Part shown: one piece after another, positions 21,264-29,909 of the stretch
How the letters are laid out: every line of letters starts with the position of its first letter
Position numbering within the stretch: the first letter of the stretch is position 1
NCBI GenBank assembly: GCA_963761445.1
Contig: CAVXHV010000005.1
Span: 2,604,001 to 2,668,000, forward strand
DNA length: 64,000 bases
Direction: 5' to 3'
Source: CAVXHV01 sp963761445
GTDB lineage: Bacteria; Planctomycetota; Planctomycetia; Isosphaerales; Isosphaeraceae
The notes under the pieces: generated by a model
The model's database searches: none
The model's input: the letters and a program-made list of their open reading frames with translations, nothing else
What the model was told of the DNA's origin: nothing
Translations under genes and position numbers: made by a program

Positions 21264-21629
21264 GTGCTGATCGAAATGGTGGAACGCGACCCGGGTTGTA
21301 AGCTGGCGGTCTCCGTCTTGGCTCTCCCGAAGCCTGGGCCGAAGCGCCGGCCGTTGTACGGGCCGATCCCTTGGAGCTGGTGGCTCCCGGCCTCTCGGCT
21401 TCCTGGGAAGTCTCTCCCAGCTGCGTCGGCATGTTGGCTCTTGGCGGGTTGGAACCGATCGGCCGAGTTCGAGCTGGCGTTGGACGATCGGGCTGAGTTC
21501 GGACTCTCTCGGTTCTCGGCCTCCCGTGGGTTGGATACACTGGAGCGGGCCGGATTGGTTTCTGCGATTCGAGACCCGGGCCGGTCTCCGGTGGTGTTGA
21601 TCTTGGACGCCGCCGTGGGAAATCCTTGA
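21264..21629 (+). CDS. Winged-helix-like cassette protein, variant with CWLLAGWN segment, copy 3
   Basis: An open frame of 121 codons ending in the cassette core (FGLSRFSASRGLDTLERAGL, then DPGRSPVVLILD). Upstream of the core it carries LLAGWNRSAEFELALDDRA, shared with the copies at 25262, 27634 and 30968, so it belongs to the second, non-NGRRYYY version. Which upstream ATG is real is unclear. The pattern suggests a transcription regulator; this is inference from motif shape. A small membrane protein follows after 15 bases. Confidence 0.4.
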   Translation: MLIEMVERDPGCKLAVSVLALPKPGPKRRPLYGPIPWSWWLPASRLPGKSLPAASACWLLAGWNRSAEFELALDDRAEFGLSRFSASRGLDTLERAGLVSAIRDPGRSPVVLILDAAVGNP

Positions 21630-21644
21630 CGCCAGAGGTCGACG

Positions 21645-21935
21645 ATGCCCCGATTTCGATTCCGAATTCAGACGCTCATGATCGCCATTGCGGTGCTGGC
21701 CGTGTCGATCACGCTGCTGATGGCTTGGCTTCGCTGGATTGCTCGCACGGACTACGGAACCGTCTTCGTCGTTTTTTACGGCGCAACGATCTTTTTTGTC
21801 CTCCCCGTACTCCTCTTTTTCGTGGTTCTTTCCTCGTATTTCGGGCTTGGCAAAACACGGCGCCGGGAATTTTCGAGACGGTCCTCCGAATCCGAGCCTG
21901 GACCGGGCCGAAGCGCGGAGGCCGAGAGAGTATAG
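21645..21935 (+). CDS. Small membrane protein, RFRIQT type
   Basis: 96 residues beginning MPRFRFRIQTLMIAIAVLAV, with a second long hydrophobic stretch (TIFFVLPVLLFFVVLSSYF) and an Arg/Glu-rich tail. AGAGG precedes the start. The stop codon lies in the conserved cassette junction that leads directly into the next NGRRYYY copy. Confidence 0.6.
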   Translation: MPRFRFRIQTLMIAIAVLAVSITLLMAWLRWIARTDYGTVFVVFYGATIFFVLPVLLFFVVLSSYFGLGKTRRREFSRRSSESEPGPGRSAEAERV

Positions 21936-21942
21936 GTATAGA

Positions 21943-22266
21943 ATGAGATAGAAAACCGTCAACGGACGCCAGTATTACGACAAGTCGTAGCGTGAGGGAG
22001 GCCGCGTCAAAACCACCTACTTCGCGGCCGATGAATCGGGCCTCTTGATTTCGCGGTTGGAGTCGATGGGGCGGGCCGAGCGCGAGGCCGAGCGGGGTCA
22101 ACGTCAGGCCGAGCGAGAGCAATATCGGGCCGAGTTCGGCCTCTCCCAGTTCTCGGCCTCCCGTGGCCTGGACGAATTGGAACGGGCCGAGCTGGCTTCC
22201 GTCGGCCGTATGCGGGGCCGGCCTCCGGTCGTTACAATCCTGGCCGCTAACGCGGTCAACGGCTGA
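21943..22266 (+). pseudogene. NGRRYYY/winged-helix chimeric cassette gene, copy 4, two stops
   Basis: Full-length copy of the 107-residue chimera in one register, with in-frame stops at codon 3 (TAG) and after YYDKS (TAG). The N-terminal part reads NGRQYYDKS, then REGGRVKTTYFAADESGL; the middle is an AEREAERGQRQ charged helix; the C-terminal part is GLSQFSASRGLDELERAE and GRPPVVTIL. Same codon count as the copy at 35869, so no indels have accumulated. Confidence 0.65.
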
Positions 22267-22287
22267 TGTCACCGTGGAAACCAGTTG

Positions 22288-22623
22288 ATGCCGTCGATTC
22301 GCCTGCGCATCCGCACGATGATGATTGCTACTGCGGCGGTATCTCATTTCGCACCCACAATCGCATCCGATCATCGCTGGTTGGCATGGACATGTGGTTA
22401 CATATATGCCATGTTTGGCCCTCGCTTGAGCGCGGCGAACTCCACCGTCAAGTTCAACTCCTCCATCACTTCTCTCATCCGACGGTACAGATCGACAGAC
22501 GCAGCCGAAAATCGTAGCTTCGAACCCCATCGCGCTTGTTGGCCCTGCGCTCGAATCTCATCCCATTACCAACCACGCGTCCGTATCTCGCAGCGAATTC
22601 TGAATTCCGCTCCGAGCCCATAG
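22288..22623 (+). CDS. Degenerate small membrane protein, RLRIRT type
   Basis: Begins MPSIRLRIRTMMIATAAV like its relatives, but the hydrophobic segment ends after a few residues and the rest is unrelated to them, suggesting a truncated copy joined to foreign sequence or a frame break. Probably not functional. Confidence 0.3.
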   Translation: MPSIRLRIRTMMIATAAVSHFAPTIASDHRWLAWTCGYIYAMFGPRLSAANSTVKFNSSITSLIRRYRSTDAAENRSFEPHRACWPCARISSHYQPRVRISQRILNSAPSP

Positions 22624-22975
22624 CGGTCGTATCGACTGACTCACCGCGCACGCGCCCGAAGCCCTTCGAAGATCGGAGACCGTCCTACACGAGGGCGTGT
22701 GTTCGTTTGCCACCGATTGAATACATCGCTGGCTTGTTGCCACAACGTCAAGATCGAGATATCCTTTCGACCGGGCTGAAGGGAACTCGCTTGACGGTTA
22801 CCGTCGACTCAGAAATCTTCCTAGTGACGAACGGCTTACCCGGACGTCACTCGCTTTACAGGGGTCGTGTCAAGTTACCGGTAACGCTGCTCAACGCGAT
22901 GTGGAGTTCTCGAAACAACTGAATTGCGACTCCAAGACGACACCCGTTGTCGGCTAAAAGCATTAGGAGTAACGC
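22624..22975. other. No gene seen between cassette and darT
   Basis: Open frames exist but none resembles a family. The right end holds the darT leader with AGGAG at 22964-22968. Confidence 0.4.
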
Positions 22976-23624
22976 ATGAGTAAGCCAGCCCAGCCCAAGA
23001 TTTATCATATCACACACGGAAAAAAAGCTGGCCGGGATTTTGAAGGACGGTTGTCTCTGGTCAGATGCAGAGATTCGCAATCGAGGCGGGCCACCTGCGA
23101 CGGTCGGAATCACCGAAATCAAGGACCGGCGGTTGACGGAACTGTTCGTTCCGTGCCATCAGGGAACCAAGGTCGGGGAGTTCGTCCCATTTTATTTCTG
23201 TCCGCGATCGGTGATGCTCTACATCCTTCACTGCGGCAACCATTCTGGACTTAGCTACAAGAGCGGCCAGCGGCCCATTTTGCATCTCGTGGCTGACTTG
23301 CAGCAGGTCGTGGCATGGGCGGACTCACACCGACGCCATTGGGCTTTTACCGACCGAAATGCGGGGACCCGGTATTTTCAGACGTTCAGGAACTTGGACC
23401 AACTCGACGAGTTGAATTGGGATCACATTACCGCCGGCGATTTCCGGGAGTCAGTGGTCAAGGAGGCGAAGCAGGCCGAGTTCCTGCTGTACGGCTCCTT
23501 CCCAGTTTCGCTGGTGCGGTCCATCGGCGTAATGGAAGAAGTGATCGCCGATCGAGTACGGGACATCCTAATCGGCGCCGGACTCGAGCTTGATGTTCAC
23601 GTTGAACGCGAGTGGTATTATTAA
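22976..23624 (+). CDS. darT: DarT-like ADP-ribosyltransferase toxin (DUF4433), frame broken
   Basis: DarT enzymes ADP-ribosylate thymidines in single-stranded DNA. The family blocks are in order: YHITH near the N-terminus, LKDGCLWSDAEI, VGEFVPFYFCPRSVMLY, WAFTDRNAG and the catalytic Glu in KQAEFLLYG. The first 15 codons are in another frame: deleting one A from the A7 at 23020-23026 gives YHITHGKKLAGILKDG, a perfect family fit. The start at 22976 has AGGAG 7 bases upstream. The length of about 215 aa is normal. It is paired with the DarG-like gene 18 bases downstream. The A7 could be a phase-variable tract, but similar breaks elsewhere favour a consensus error. Confidence 0.88.
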
Positions 23625-23642
23625 CAAAAAGGGAGGTTTGTC

Positions 23643-24703
23643 GTGATCCATCTGACCGAAGGCGACATTCTGAAAAATGATGCTGACGCCCTCGTCAATA
23701 CGGTCAACTGCGTCGGCGTGATGGGTCGCGGGATTGCGCTCCAGTTTCGTCGCGCCTTCAAGGACAACTACGACGCCTACCGCAGAGCCTGCCACCGCAA
23801 GGAAATCCGTTTGGGCCAAATGTTCGTCTTCGAGCGGTCAAGCCTGGATTCACCTCGATGGATCATTAACTTCCCCACAAAGCTACACTGGAAGGGCCGG
23901 AGCCAACTAAAGGACATCAGATCTGGATTGGTGGACCTCATACGTGTGGTCCGTGACACACAGATCCGCTCCATCGGAGTACCACCGTTGGGTTGCGGTT
24001 TGGGCGGACTGGATTGGAAAGTGGTCCGTCCGATCATTGAAGAGTCTCTTTCGGCCATCCCAGACGTAGATGTTTACCTGTTCGAACCGGGTGGTGTGCC
24101 CGATGTGAAAGCGATGATCAATCGCACTAACCGACCGACGCTCACCGAGGCGAAGGGGGCATTGATTGGTCTGATGGATCGTAACCTTGGCGCCCTGATG
24201 GACGCAACGGTTACGCTACTCGAAATCTACAAGGCGGCGTACTTGCTCGAAGTGTCCGGCGAACCTCTAGGACTCCAGTTCACCAAAGGACATTACGGAC
24301 CTTATTCCGAACGTCTCAGCCACATGATTAACAATATGGAAGGGCATTACATCGTTGGGTATGGCGAAGGTGGCGACATACCAGGCAAGCCGATCGAGCT
24401 CATCGAAGGAGCCGCCGAGCAAGCGAGTGAGGTGCTCCTTGCCCATCCTGAAACACAGGCGAGATTCGCGAAAGTAAGCCGATTGATCGAAGGATTCGAA
24501 TCGCCGTACGGCATGGAGCGCTGTCAACAGTACACTGGGTTCCTGATCGGGATCGTGCCGCCTCGCTAGATGAAGCCGTTCAGAAGGTTCACGACTGGAG
24601 CGAGCGCAAGAGGATGTTCACGTCGCATCAGATCGGTGCCGCATGGAAACGATTGTGTGAGCTCGATTGGTTGCGCACCGCGCGTGCAGCACAATGGATC
24701 TGA
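23643..24703 (+). CDS. darG: DarG-like macrodomain antitoxin, frame broken near C-terminus
   Basis: The macrodomain (LVNTVNCVGVMGRGIALQF, IGVPPLGCGLGGLDW) removes ADP-ribose from DNA and so reverses DarT. The C-terminal region (FTKGHYGPYSERLSHMI, NMEGHYIVGYGEG) is the part that binds the toxin in DarG. The frame stops at 24569, but one missing base near 24515 continues as ALSTVHW and WSERKRMFTSHQIGAAWKRL to TGA 24701-24703, the expected end of DarG (about 353 aa). Start GTG 23643 with AAAGGGAGG upstream. Confidence 0.88.
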
Positions 24704-24957
24704 CTAAACGAGGTTCGAAATCCGCGATGTCTAGTAGCGCGTCTGAGCGAGTTACAGCCCAAGCGGAATCCTCTGAACGATTGCTACCGGATTGCTTTCC
24801 GGCCGATTCTCAAAGAACACGCAATGCGCAGGCTCAGACCACTACCGGATTGCTTCCGCGATCACCAACGGGTTGCGGCTCCCCGGACCGTCTGCCCGAC
24901 GGAGCCGCCATTCGCCCGAGCTAGCCGGGTTGCTGGCCGTCGAACGGGCGCCGGGTT

Positions 24958-25024
24958 GATTCGCTTCTTAGTCCACGCCTCCAGGACCGAAACGCATCGA
25001 CGATAGACAAGACTTTACAAACCC
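24958..25024 (+). repeat. 67-bp direct repeat, copy 1
   Basis: Nearly identical to 30900-30967 (core CCTCCAGGACCGAAACG, then ATCGACGATAGAC and GACTTTACA). Here it follows darG by about 250 bases and runs into an NGRRYYY-family fragment; the other copy runs into a winged-helix copy. It may mark a past recombination boundary. The 24704-24957 stretch before it holds no gene I can support. Confidence 0.6.
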
Positions 25025-25162
25025 CAACGTCGGGCTGAGCGCGAGGAGTATCTGGCGGAGGAGAAGGCCGTGGCGGAATGGCTCAATGATGTCCAGTCCG
25101 TGGCCAATGCGGCGACGGTCGCGCTCGGGAATCACATGCATAGTTGCAAGCCCGATTCGTAA
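25025..25162 (+). pseudogene. C-terminal fragment of the NGRRYYY family
   Basis: 45 codons and a stop: AEREEYLAEEKAVAEWL, then DVQSVANAATVALGNH. The same C-terminus follows an NGRRYYY N-terminus at 27298-27587, so this is the native end of that family before the winged-helix part was joined on in other copies. No N-terminal half is present. Confidence 0.55.
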
Positions 25163-25261
25163 GATTCGTGGTCAACTCTCCATCCTGTCACTCGACATAG
25201 TAAGCAACGCGCCCTTTCTCGCACTTTTGGGCGGTGGAACGAGGTTCTTGAATCGTCGCAG

Positions 25262-25555
25262 ATGCACGGCAGCCGGCCGTTGTACGGGCCGATCCCTTGG
25301 CGCTGGTGGCGCCCGGCCTCTCGGCCCCCAGGTAAGTCTCTCCAAGTCGGAGCCGTCTGTTGGCACGTGGCGGGTCGGAACCCATCCGCCGAGATTGAGC
25401 TGGCGCTTGGCGATTGGGCGGAGTTCGGCCTCTCCCGGTTTTCGGCCTCCCGCGGGTTGGATACATTGGAACCGGCCGGACTGCTCTCGGTTGCGAGACG
25501 GCCCGGTCGGCCTCCGGTCGTCACAATCCTTAGTGCTTCTACGGCGGCCGGTTGA
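25262..25555 (+). CDS. Winged-helix-like cassette protein, copy 5
   Basis: Ends with GDWAEFGLSRFSASRGLDTL and RRPGRPPVVTILSAS, stop TGA. The upstream part aligns at DNA level with 27634-27870 but in a different frame, so one of the two has shifted. The start is uncertain. Followed after 15 bases by a membrane protein gene. Confidence 0.4.
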   Translation: MHGSRPLYGPIPWRWWRPASRPPGKSLQVGAVCWHVAGRNPSAEIELALGDWAEFGLSRFSASRGLDTLEPAGLLSVARRPGRPPVVTILSASTAAG

Positions 25556-25570
25556 CTGAGTGCGCAAACG

Positions 25571-26203
25571 ATGCCAGACATTCGTATACAAACTCGGACG
25601 ATCATACTCGCGCTCGCGGCGACTGCCGTTGCCGCGGCCTGCTGCTGTCTGGACCCTCACGAGGATCCAGTTTTCTTGAGCGTCCTTTGCGGCACATTAG
25701 TCGTTGGCGCGCTCGTGCTATCAGTGATCTATGGAGTGAGCTTCTTAGCCTTCGCCGCGCCGTTTCTGAAGAAAGTCCGACGTTCCATTCCGAAATCGGG
25801 CGTTGGACCGGGCCGCTTCCGGATTCGGACAATCATGTTTGTCATCGCGGCCATTGCCATTTTCATCGCAATTCTCCGGGAGTCGATTCTCGACATTCGC
25901 ATCCCACCCTGTTGGGTCGAGATCGATGGGACGGATCTTCGGTTCGTGACTGACTTGGTCGAGGAGTGGCGGCCCGATCACGCTCGATGGTCTACGTCTC
26001 ACAATCTGTACGAAATTCGCGTACCTCTGCCAAAAACCGTCGCTCTAGCAAGTGCGTTGCTAGCTTTGATGCTTTATTGCCGTAGGAATAGAAGGAAGCG
26101 TTACAGGCTCCTGGGTGCTCCAATGAGCGATCGTGCTTCAACGGTTCGCGCTCGCGACGTCGAACCCGGACCGCCGCGGGGAGGCCGAGAAAGTGTAGGT
26201 TAA
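25571..26203 (+). CDS. Membrane protein made of two joined RFRIRT-type units
   Basis: 210 residues. The first unit starts MPDIRIQTRTIILALAATAV with a second helix (VVGALVLSVIYGVSFLAFAA); at about residue 80 a new unit begins, GRFRIRTIMFVIAAIAIFI, followed by a hydrophilic region and a last hydrophobic segment (TVALASALLALMLY). The internal restart suggests two neighbouring cassette genes fused by loss of the intervening part. The stop lies at the conserved junction. Function unknown. Confidence 0.6.
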   Translation: MPDIRIQTRTIILALAATAVAAACCCLDPHEDPVFLSVLCGTLVVGALVLSVIYGVSFLAFAAPFLKKVRRSIPKSGVGPGRFRIRTIMFVIAAIAIFIAILRESILDIRIPPCWVEIDGTDLRFVTDLVEEWRPDHARWSTSHNLYEIRVPLPKTVALASALLALMLYCRRNRRKRYRLLGAPMSDRASTVRARDVEPGPPRGGRESVG

Positions 26204-26205
26204 AA

Positions 26206-26271
26206 GTGGGATGGAAAACCATCAACGGACGCCGCTACTACTACAAGTGCGAGCACGATGGAGGCCGGGGC
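26206..26271 (+). pseudogene. NGRRYYY N-terminal fragment fused to the next gene
   Basis: GTG start right after the junction: MGWKTINGRRYYYKCE and GGRG, then the frame runs without a stop into the gene at 26272. Only the first 22 codons of the family remain. Confidence 0.5.
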
Positions 26272-26926
26272 ATGCAAGCTCGATTCTTCCGATTTCCCCA
26301 AAAGCCTCGCCTCCTTTGGTGCACGGTCGCGGCCTTGAGTGCCGCTGCCGTTTTCGCCAGCGCGTTCCTTTTCCTCCCATTCCACGATTCGCAAGACGCG
26401 CAGTTCGAGAGCCGCCGATGCCGATCTGCCGTCCGAAGCCGGCGATGAAGGCTTCCCTACTGCACGCTCGATCGCGGAGGACATCGGATATCAGGGAATC
26501 GACAAGGCGTACTTGCTAGCGTTCAAGTCGGAGATCGACGAGCGGCCTCTGTTCGTCGAGAGCGTACTCATCGCTGTGAAATTGAAGCCGGGCAACTGGT
26601 GGCTGGCTCACGTGTACAGACACCCAAGAGACTCACATGTAGGAGCTCTCCGCTGGAACCTAAGCGCTGTCCGCGACGCACCTTTTACGCCAGCGATGGA
26701 GTTTCGCCATCAACCGTCGAAGTACGAGGTCGAAACTTTCCTGCGCGACACCTGGTGGGAGTTCAGTCCGTCCGACCACTTCCGGTTACTGCGCGCCAGA
26801 GTTTTCTCAGATACGTGGGAAAAGGTTCTTGGTTACAGACCAAACCATCAATTCTCTGGCCGGAATTCGGCCGCTCCCGATTCTCCGCCTGACGGCGGTT
26901 GGATACATTGGATCGGGCAGGGTTAG
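26272..26926 (+). CDS. Signal-anchored protein of unnamed family X (paralogue of 30353), frame broken
   Basis: N-terminal anchor (LLWCTVAALSAAAVFASAFL) in one frame, then, after one extra base near 26405, DLPSEAGDEGFPTARSIAED and blocks shared with the gene at 30353: ERPLFVESVLIAV versus DRPLLVDAALAWA, VYRHPRDS versus LYRHPRDS, and HQPSKYEVE versus RQPSNSDIY. GGAGG precedes ATG 26272. The frame ends inside a winged-helix remnant, so the true C-terminus may have been replaced. I do not recognise the family. Confidence 0.5.
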
Positions 26927-26997
26927 CTTCTGTTGCGAGACGGTCGGGCCGGTCTCCCGTCGTTAGAACGTTAGAATCCACGGCAGCGGTGGCTTAA
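26866..26997 (+). pseudogene. Winged-helix-like cassette remnant, copy 6, internal stop
   Basis: 44 codons in register: FGRSRFSA, stop TGA, RRLDTLDRAGLASVARRSGR, SPVV, ending TAA. Clear decay by a stop; no frame shift. Confidence 0.55.
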
Positions 26998-27020
26998 CGG
27001 CCGGGCAGCGGAGTCGCAAC

Positions 27021-27290
27021 ATGTCGCGAATTGGCTTTATTCTCCGGATAGCGATCCTATGCGGGGGCATCGCGTCAATCGTCGGGTTTGGAGAGGCTCT
27101 GATCGCCAGCATCTTGGGGCAGGTTCCGTATTCCGTGTCGAACGCGATCAATTGGACCTTGCTCAACTACTGGGCAACCGTGACTGCGTTCCTTACCCTG
27201 TGGTGGGTCGGAAGAGCACAACAAAAAAAGGAAGCCCGGAAACACGCAAAGTCTAAACCGGGTCAAAGCGGGGACCTCGCGGAGCTGTAG
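27021..27290 (+). CDS. Small membrane protein, type ending SGDLAEL
   Basis: 89 residues with two hydrophobic segments (ILRIAILCGGIASIVGFGEA; WATVTAFLTLWWVG), a Lys-rich stretch and the tail QSGDLAEL. The tail and the following TAGGTTAAC junction recur at 28282 and 30182, while the rest of the protein differs. Function unknown. Confidence 0.5.
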   Translation: MSRIGFILRIAILCGGIASIVGFGEALIASILGQVPYSVSNAINWTLLNYWATVTAFLTLWWVGRAQQKKEARKHAKSKPGQSGDLAEL

Positions 27291-27297
27291 GTTAACT

Positions 27298-27587
27298 ATG
27301 GGACGGAAAACCATCAACTTACGCCGCTATTACTTTAAGTCCGAACGTGACGGAGGCCGAGTCAAAACCCCCTAATTCGGCGCCGGCGAATCGGGCCTGT
27401 TGGTTCGGCGAATGGAGGCGATCGGGAGGAGAAAGACGAATTACGCAATCATCGTCAGGCCGAACGTGATGAGCATGTGGCTGAGGGAGAAGCCGTGTCG
27501 GAATGGTTCGATGATGTCCAGTCCGTGGCCGACGTGGCGACGGTCGCGCTAGGGTATCACAAGCATAGTTGTGAGCCCGATTCGTAA
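27298..27587 (+). pseudogene. NGRRYYY-family gene with its native C-terminus, stop and frame break
   Basis: Starts MGRKTINLRRYYFKSERDGG; TAC has become TAA after VKTP; later GESGLLVRRMEAIG, then a frame change into AERDEHVAEGEAVSEWFDD and VADVATVALGYHKHS with stop TAA. The only copy with both ends of what I take to be the original family. Confidence 0.6.
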
Positions 27588-27633
27588 GATTCGTCAGATT
27601 CGTGGTCAACTCTCCGCCCTGTCACTCGACATA

Positions 27634-27987
27634 GTGAACAACGCCGCCTGTCTCGCAATTTGGGCCGGTGGAACGAAGTTCTTGAATCGCGGCAGATGCA
27701 CGGCGTTGGCCATTATTCGGGCCGATTCGTTGGAGCTGTTGGCTCCCCGCCTTCGGCTCCCAGGCCGATCGCTTCAAATCGGGGCCATCTGCTGGCTCTT
27801 GGCGGGTTCGAGCCGATCGGCCGAGTTCGCGCTGGCGCTGGACGATTGGGCAGAGTTCGGCCTCTCACGGTTTTCGGCCTCGCGGGGGTTGGATACACTG
27901 GAGCGAACCGGATTGGTCTCCGTCGGCCGTATGCCAGGCCGGTCTTCGGTCGTTACAGTCATGAGTACCGACGTCGCGAACGAATGA
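27634..27987 (+). CDS. Winged-helix-like cassette protein, copy 7
   Basis: The longest open version: NNAACLAIWAGGTKFLNRGR, then ELLAPRLRLPGRSLQIGAIC, WLLAGSSRSAEF and the core FGLSRFSASRGLDTLERTGL and PGRSSVVTVM. GTG 27634 is a guess at the start; the frame is open back to 27571. The pattern suggests a DNA-binding regulator. Followed by a small membrane protein. Confidence 0.45.
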   Translation: MNNAACLAIWAGGTKFLNRGRCTALAIIRADSLELLAPRLRLPGRSLQIGAICWLLAGSSRSAEFALALDDWAEFGLSRFSASRGLDTLERTGLVSVGRMPGRSSVVTVMSTDVANE

Positions 27988-28009
27988 AGTTGGGGACGGA
28001 GGCTCACCG

Positions 28010-28282
28010 GTGACGCCAATTAAAATCCGAAAGTGTATTGCCATCGTCGTGCTCGTGACGATTCCCCTGCTGATAGGACTGCTAGCCCCAATAGTCAATT
28101 TCACTGGGCTGGGTATCCTTGCCGACGCCCAGGCGATGGCTCTCCGCACGACGGTGATGGGATACTTCGTCGAAATCTCGGTATTTTGCTGTGTCCTCTA
28201 CTTTGGTCGGGCGGCGAAGCGTATTGACTGCAAATTTCGCGATGTCAAACCGGATCGAAGCGGGGAGCTCCCGGAGCTGTAG
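28010..28282 (+). CDS. Small membrane protein, type ending SGELPEL
   Basis: GTG start with GGAGG 10 bases upstream. 90 residues: two hydrophobic segments (CIAIVVLVTIPLLIGLLAPI; VMGYFVEISVFCCVLYFG) and the tail KPDRSGELPEL shared with neighbouring cassettes. Function unknown. Confidence 0.55.
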   Translation: MTPIKIRKCIAIVVLVTIPLLIGLLAPIVNFTGLGILADAQAMALRTTVMGYFVEISVFCCVLYFGRAAKRIDCKFRDVKPDRSGELPEL

Positions 28283-28289
28283 GTTAAGA

Positions 28290-28352
28290 ATGGGATGGAA
28301 AACCATCAACGGACGCCGCTATTACTAAAAATCAGAACGTGACGGAGGCCGC
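28290..28352 (+). pseudogene. NGRRYYY N-terminal fragment, stop at codon 13
   Basis: MGWKTINGRRYY then TAA where the others have a Tyr codon; nucleotide similarity ends around 28352, after which unrelated sequence leads to the gene at 28425. Confidence 0.5.
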
Positions 28353-28424
28353 CCCCCCGCGAGTCGAACAGTAAAGGGTTGTCCATGGAAGAGGCGAACA
28401 CGACCGGACCATGAGGCTCCAGCC

Positions 28425-29156
28425 ATGCAGCTTCGCCGCGCCCAATTCACGATCCGGGGTCTGATGATTGCAGTCGTGATCGTCGCGGGTGTGGTCGCCC
28501 TGCCCCGTGGGTTGCGAGAAATCGCGGCCTTGCTGTCGGTACCGTGCGTCGCCGTCTTCGCGGCTCGGCGTCTCCTTCTAGGAGGTCAAGAGCGCCTCGC
28601 CGCAATTGCCTTCTGGGGTCTTGCACTCTCGGTCAACGTCATGTTTGCCGCCCTCTGCGTGATTCCGGGGATGCTGTCGTTTGTTCTTTTAGTGATATGG
28701 TTATTCATCATCTTGCCCACGCTAGCGGCGTTCGGGACGACATGGGCGGCCCTGTTGACACGGCGCGGGGCAGTCCCACATGCATCGCGTTGCTGGGTCT
28801 GGATCTGCTTCATCGCCCTGGCAGTGATGCCTGGAGTCACTGCCTGGACAGTTTGGCCATTCCACCTCACATTTCTCACCGCAAGGCCCGCCCTGGATAG
28901 GCTTGCGGATCAGATTGAAGCGGGGCAAGCTGTCTCGTTCCCTCAGACTTTTGGCATATACCGATTAGTCGGCTCAACGGTCGGTGATCGAACGGGGGGC
29001 GTTGCCCTGTTGATCGACCCGAACCCGGGCGGGCCAAGCGGCTTCGTCCGGCACAAGATCTACGACGCCGGCCGCTATGGCTGCTTTGACCCCATTCGAG
29101 GAGACTGGTGGCATGTGGGTCTTGGCGGCGGATGGTGCTACTATGAGGAGGATTGA
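28425..29156 (+). CDS. Multi-pass membrane protein with QFTIRGLM N-terminus
   Basis: 243 residues: RAQFTIRGLMIAVVIVAGVV is the planctomycete N-terminal segment; four to five hydrophobic segments follow to about residue 150, then a hydrophilic domain ending YDAGRYGCFDPIRGDWWHVG and YYEED. Larger than the other cassette cargo and apparently intact. Function unknown; it occupies the cargo position between an NGRRYYY remnant and a winged-helix remnant. Confidence 0.65.
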   Translation: MQLRRAQFTIRGLMIAVVIVAGVVALPRGLREIAALLSVPCVAVFAARRLLLGGQERLAAIAFWGLALSVNVMFAALCVIPGMLSFVLLVIWLFIILPTLAAFGTTWAALLTRRGAVPHASRCWVWICFIALAVMPGVTAWTVWPFHLTFLTARPALDRLADQIEAGQAVSFPQTFGIYRLVGSTVGDRTGGVALLIDPNPGGPSGFVRHKIYDAGRYGCFDPIRGDWWHVGLGGGWCYYEED

Positions 29157-29222
29157 AATTGAACCGGATGGACGCGTCGGGTGATCCATATTTGAGACAG
29201 AGCCACGTTTGCCGCGATGGTC

Positions 29223-29282
29223 CCAGGACCGGGCCTGTCTCTGGTCGTGTTGATCCTGGATGCTGCGACTGGAAATGGATGA
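29223..29282 (+). pseudogene. 3' end of winged-helix-like cassette, copy 8
   Basis: Only about 19 codons remain: PGPGLSLVVLILDAATGNG and stop TGA, matching the end of copy 3 (VVLILDAAVGNP). It directly precedes a small membrane protein gene, as in other cassettes. Confidence 0.4.
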
Positions 29283-29298
29283 TAGGGAGTGGCTGACG

Positions 29299-29544
29299 AT
29301 GCTGCGGATCCGCTTCCGCATTCGGACGCTCATGATTCTGATCGCATCGCTCACGCTGATGTTGAGTACCGTTCGGTCCCTGGCTTTCACTCACGAGCTC
29401 GCCGATCTTCCTCCCATCGCATTCCTGTACGTGGCGATCGTCATCCTGTCGAGCCTTTCGGCGATTCTTGAGTCGATTAAACGCGGATTGGGTTGGCTTC
29501 GGATGGTGGCACGCCATGGGGCGAATCGCGACTCCTCGGCCTGA
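29299..29544 (+). CDS. Small membrane protein, RFRIRT type
   Basis: 81 residues: MLRIRFRIRTLMILIASLTL, a second hydrophobic segment (IAFLYVAIVILSSLSAIL), basic tail. ATG 29299 is chosen because relatives start at the same point before RFRIRT. Function unknown. Confidence 0.55.
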   Translation: MLRIRFRIRTLMILIASLTLMLSTVRSLAFTHELADLPPIAFLYVAIVILSSLSAILESIKRGLGWLRMVARHGANRDSSA

Positions 29545-29593
29545 ACAGTCAAATCGTCCCAAAGCGGGGAGGCCGACAGCGTGTAGGTTAACT

Positions 29594-29846
29594 ATGGGAT
29601 GTTAAACCATCAACGACCGTCGCCATTACTACAAGTCGGAGCGTGAGGGAGGCCGAGTCAAAACCACCTACTTCGGGGCCGGTGAGTCGGGCCTGTTGAT
29701 CTCGCGAATGGAGGCGATCGGCCGAGATCGAGCTGGCGCTCGACGATTGGGCGGAATTCGGCCTGGCCCGGTTCTCGGGCTCCCGGCTTCCGGATGAATT
29801 GGAACAGGCGGATCTGGTCTCCGTGGGCCGTATGCCACGCCGGTAA
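29594..29846 (+). pseudogene. NGRRYYY/winged-helix chimera, copy 9, with internal deletion
   Basis: ATG GGA TGT TAA: stop at codon 4 (TGG became TGT, AAA became TAA). The NGRRYYY part runs to SRMEAIG, then joins within CGATCGG to the AEIELALDDWAEFGL segment of the other cassette version, out of frame. The core is diverged (SGSRLPDELEQADL) and ends early at PRR-stop. The CGATCGG heptamer occurs in both parental sequences, so it looks like the crossover point. Confidence 0.6.
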
Positions 29847-29909
29847 CCATTAGTTACAATGCGGGACGTCGACGCTGCGACCCGCTAATGGCGCTTACAG
29901 GCGATACCA

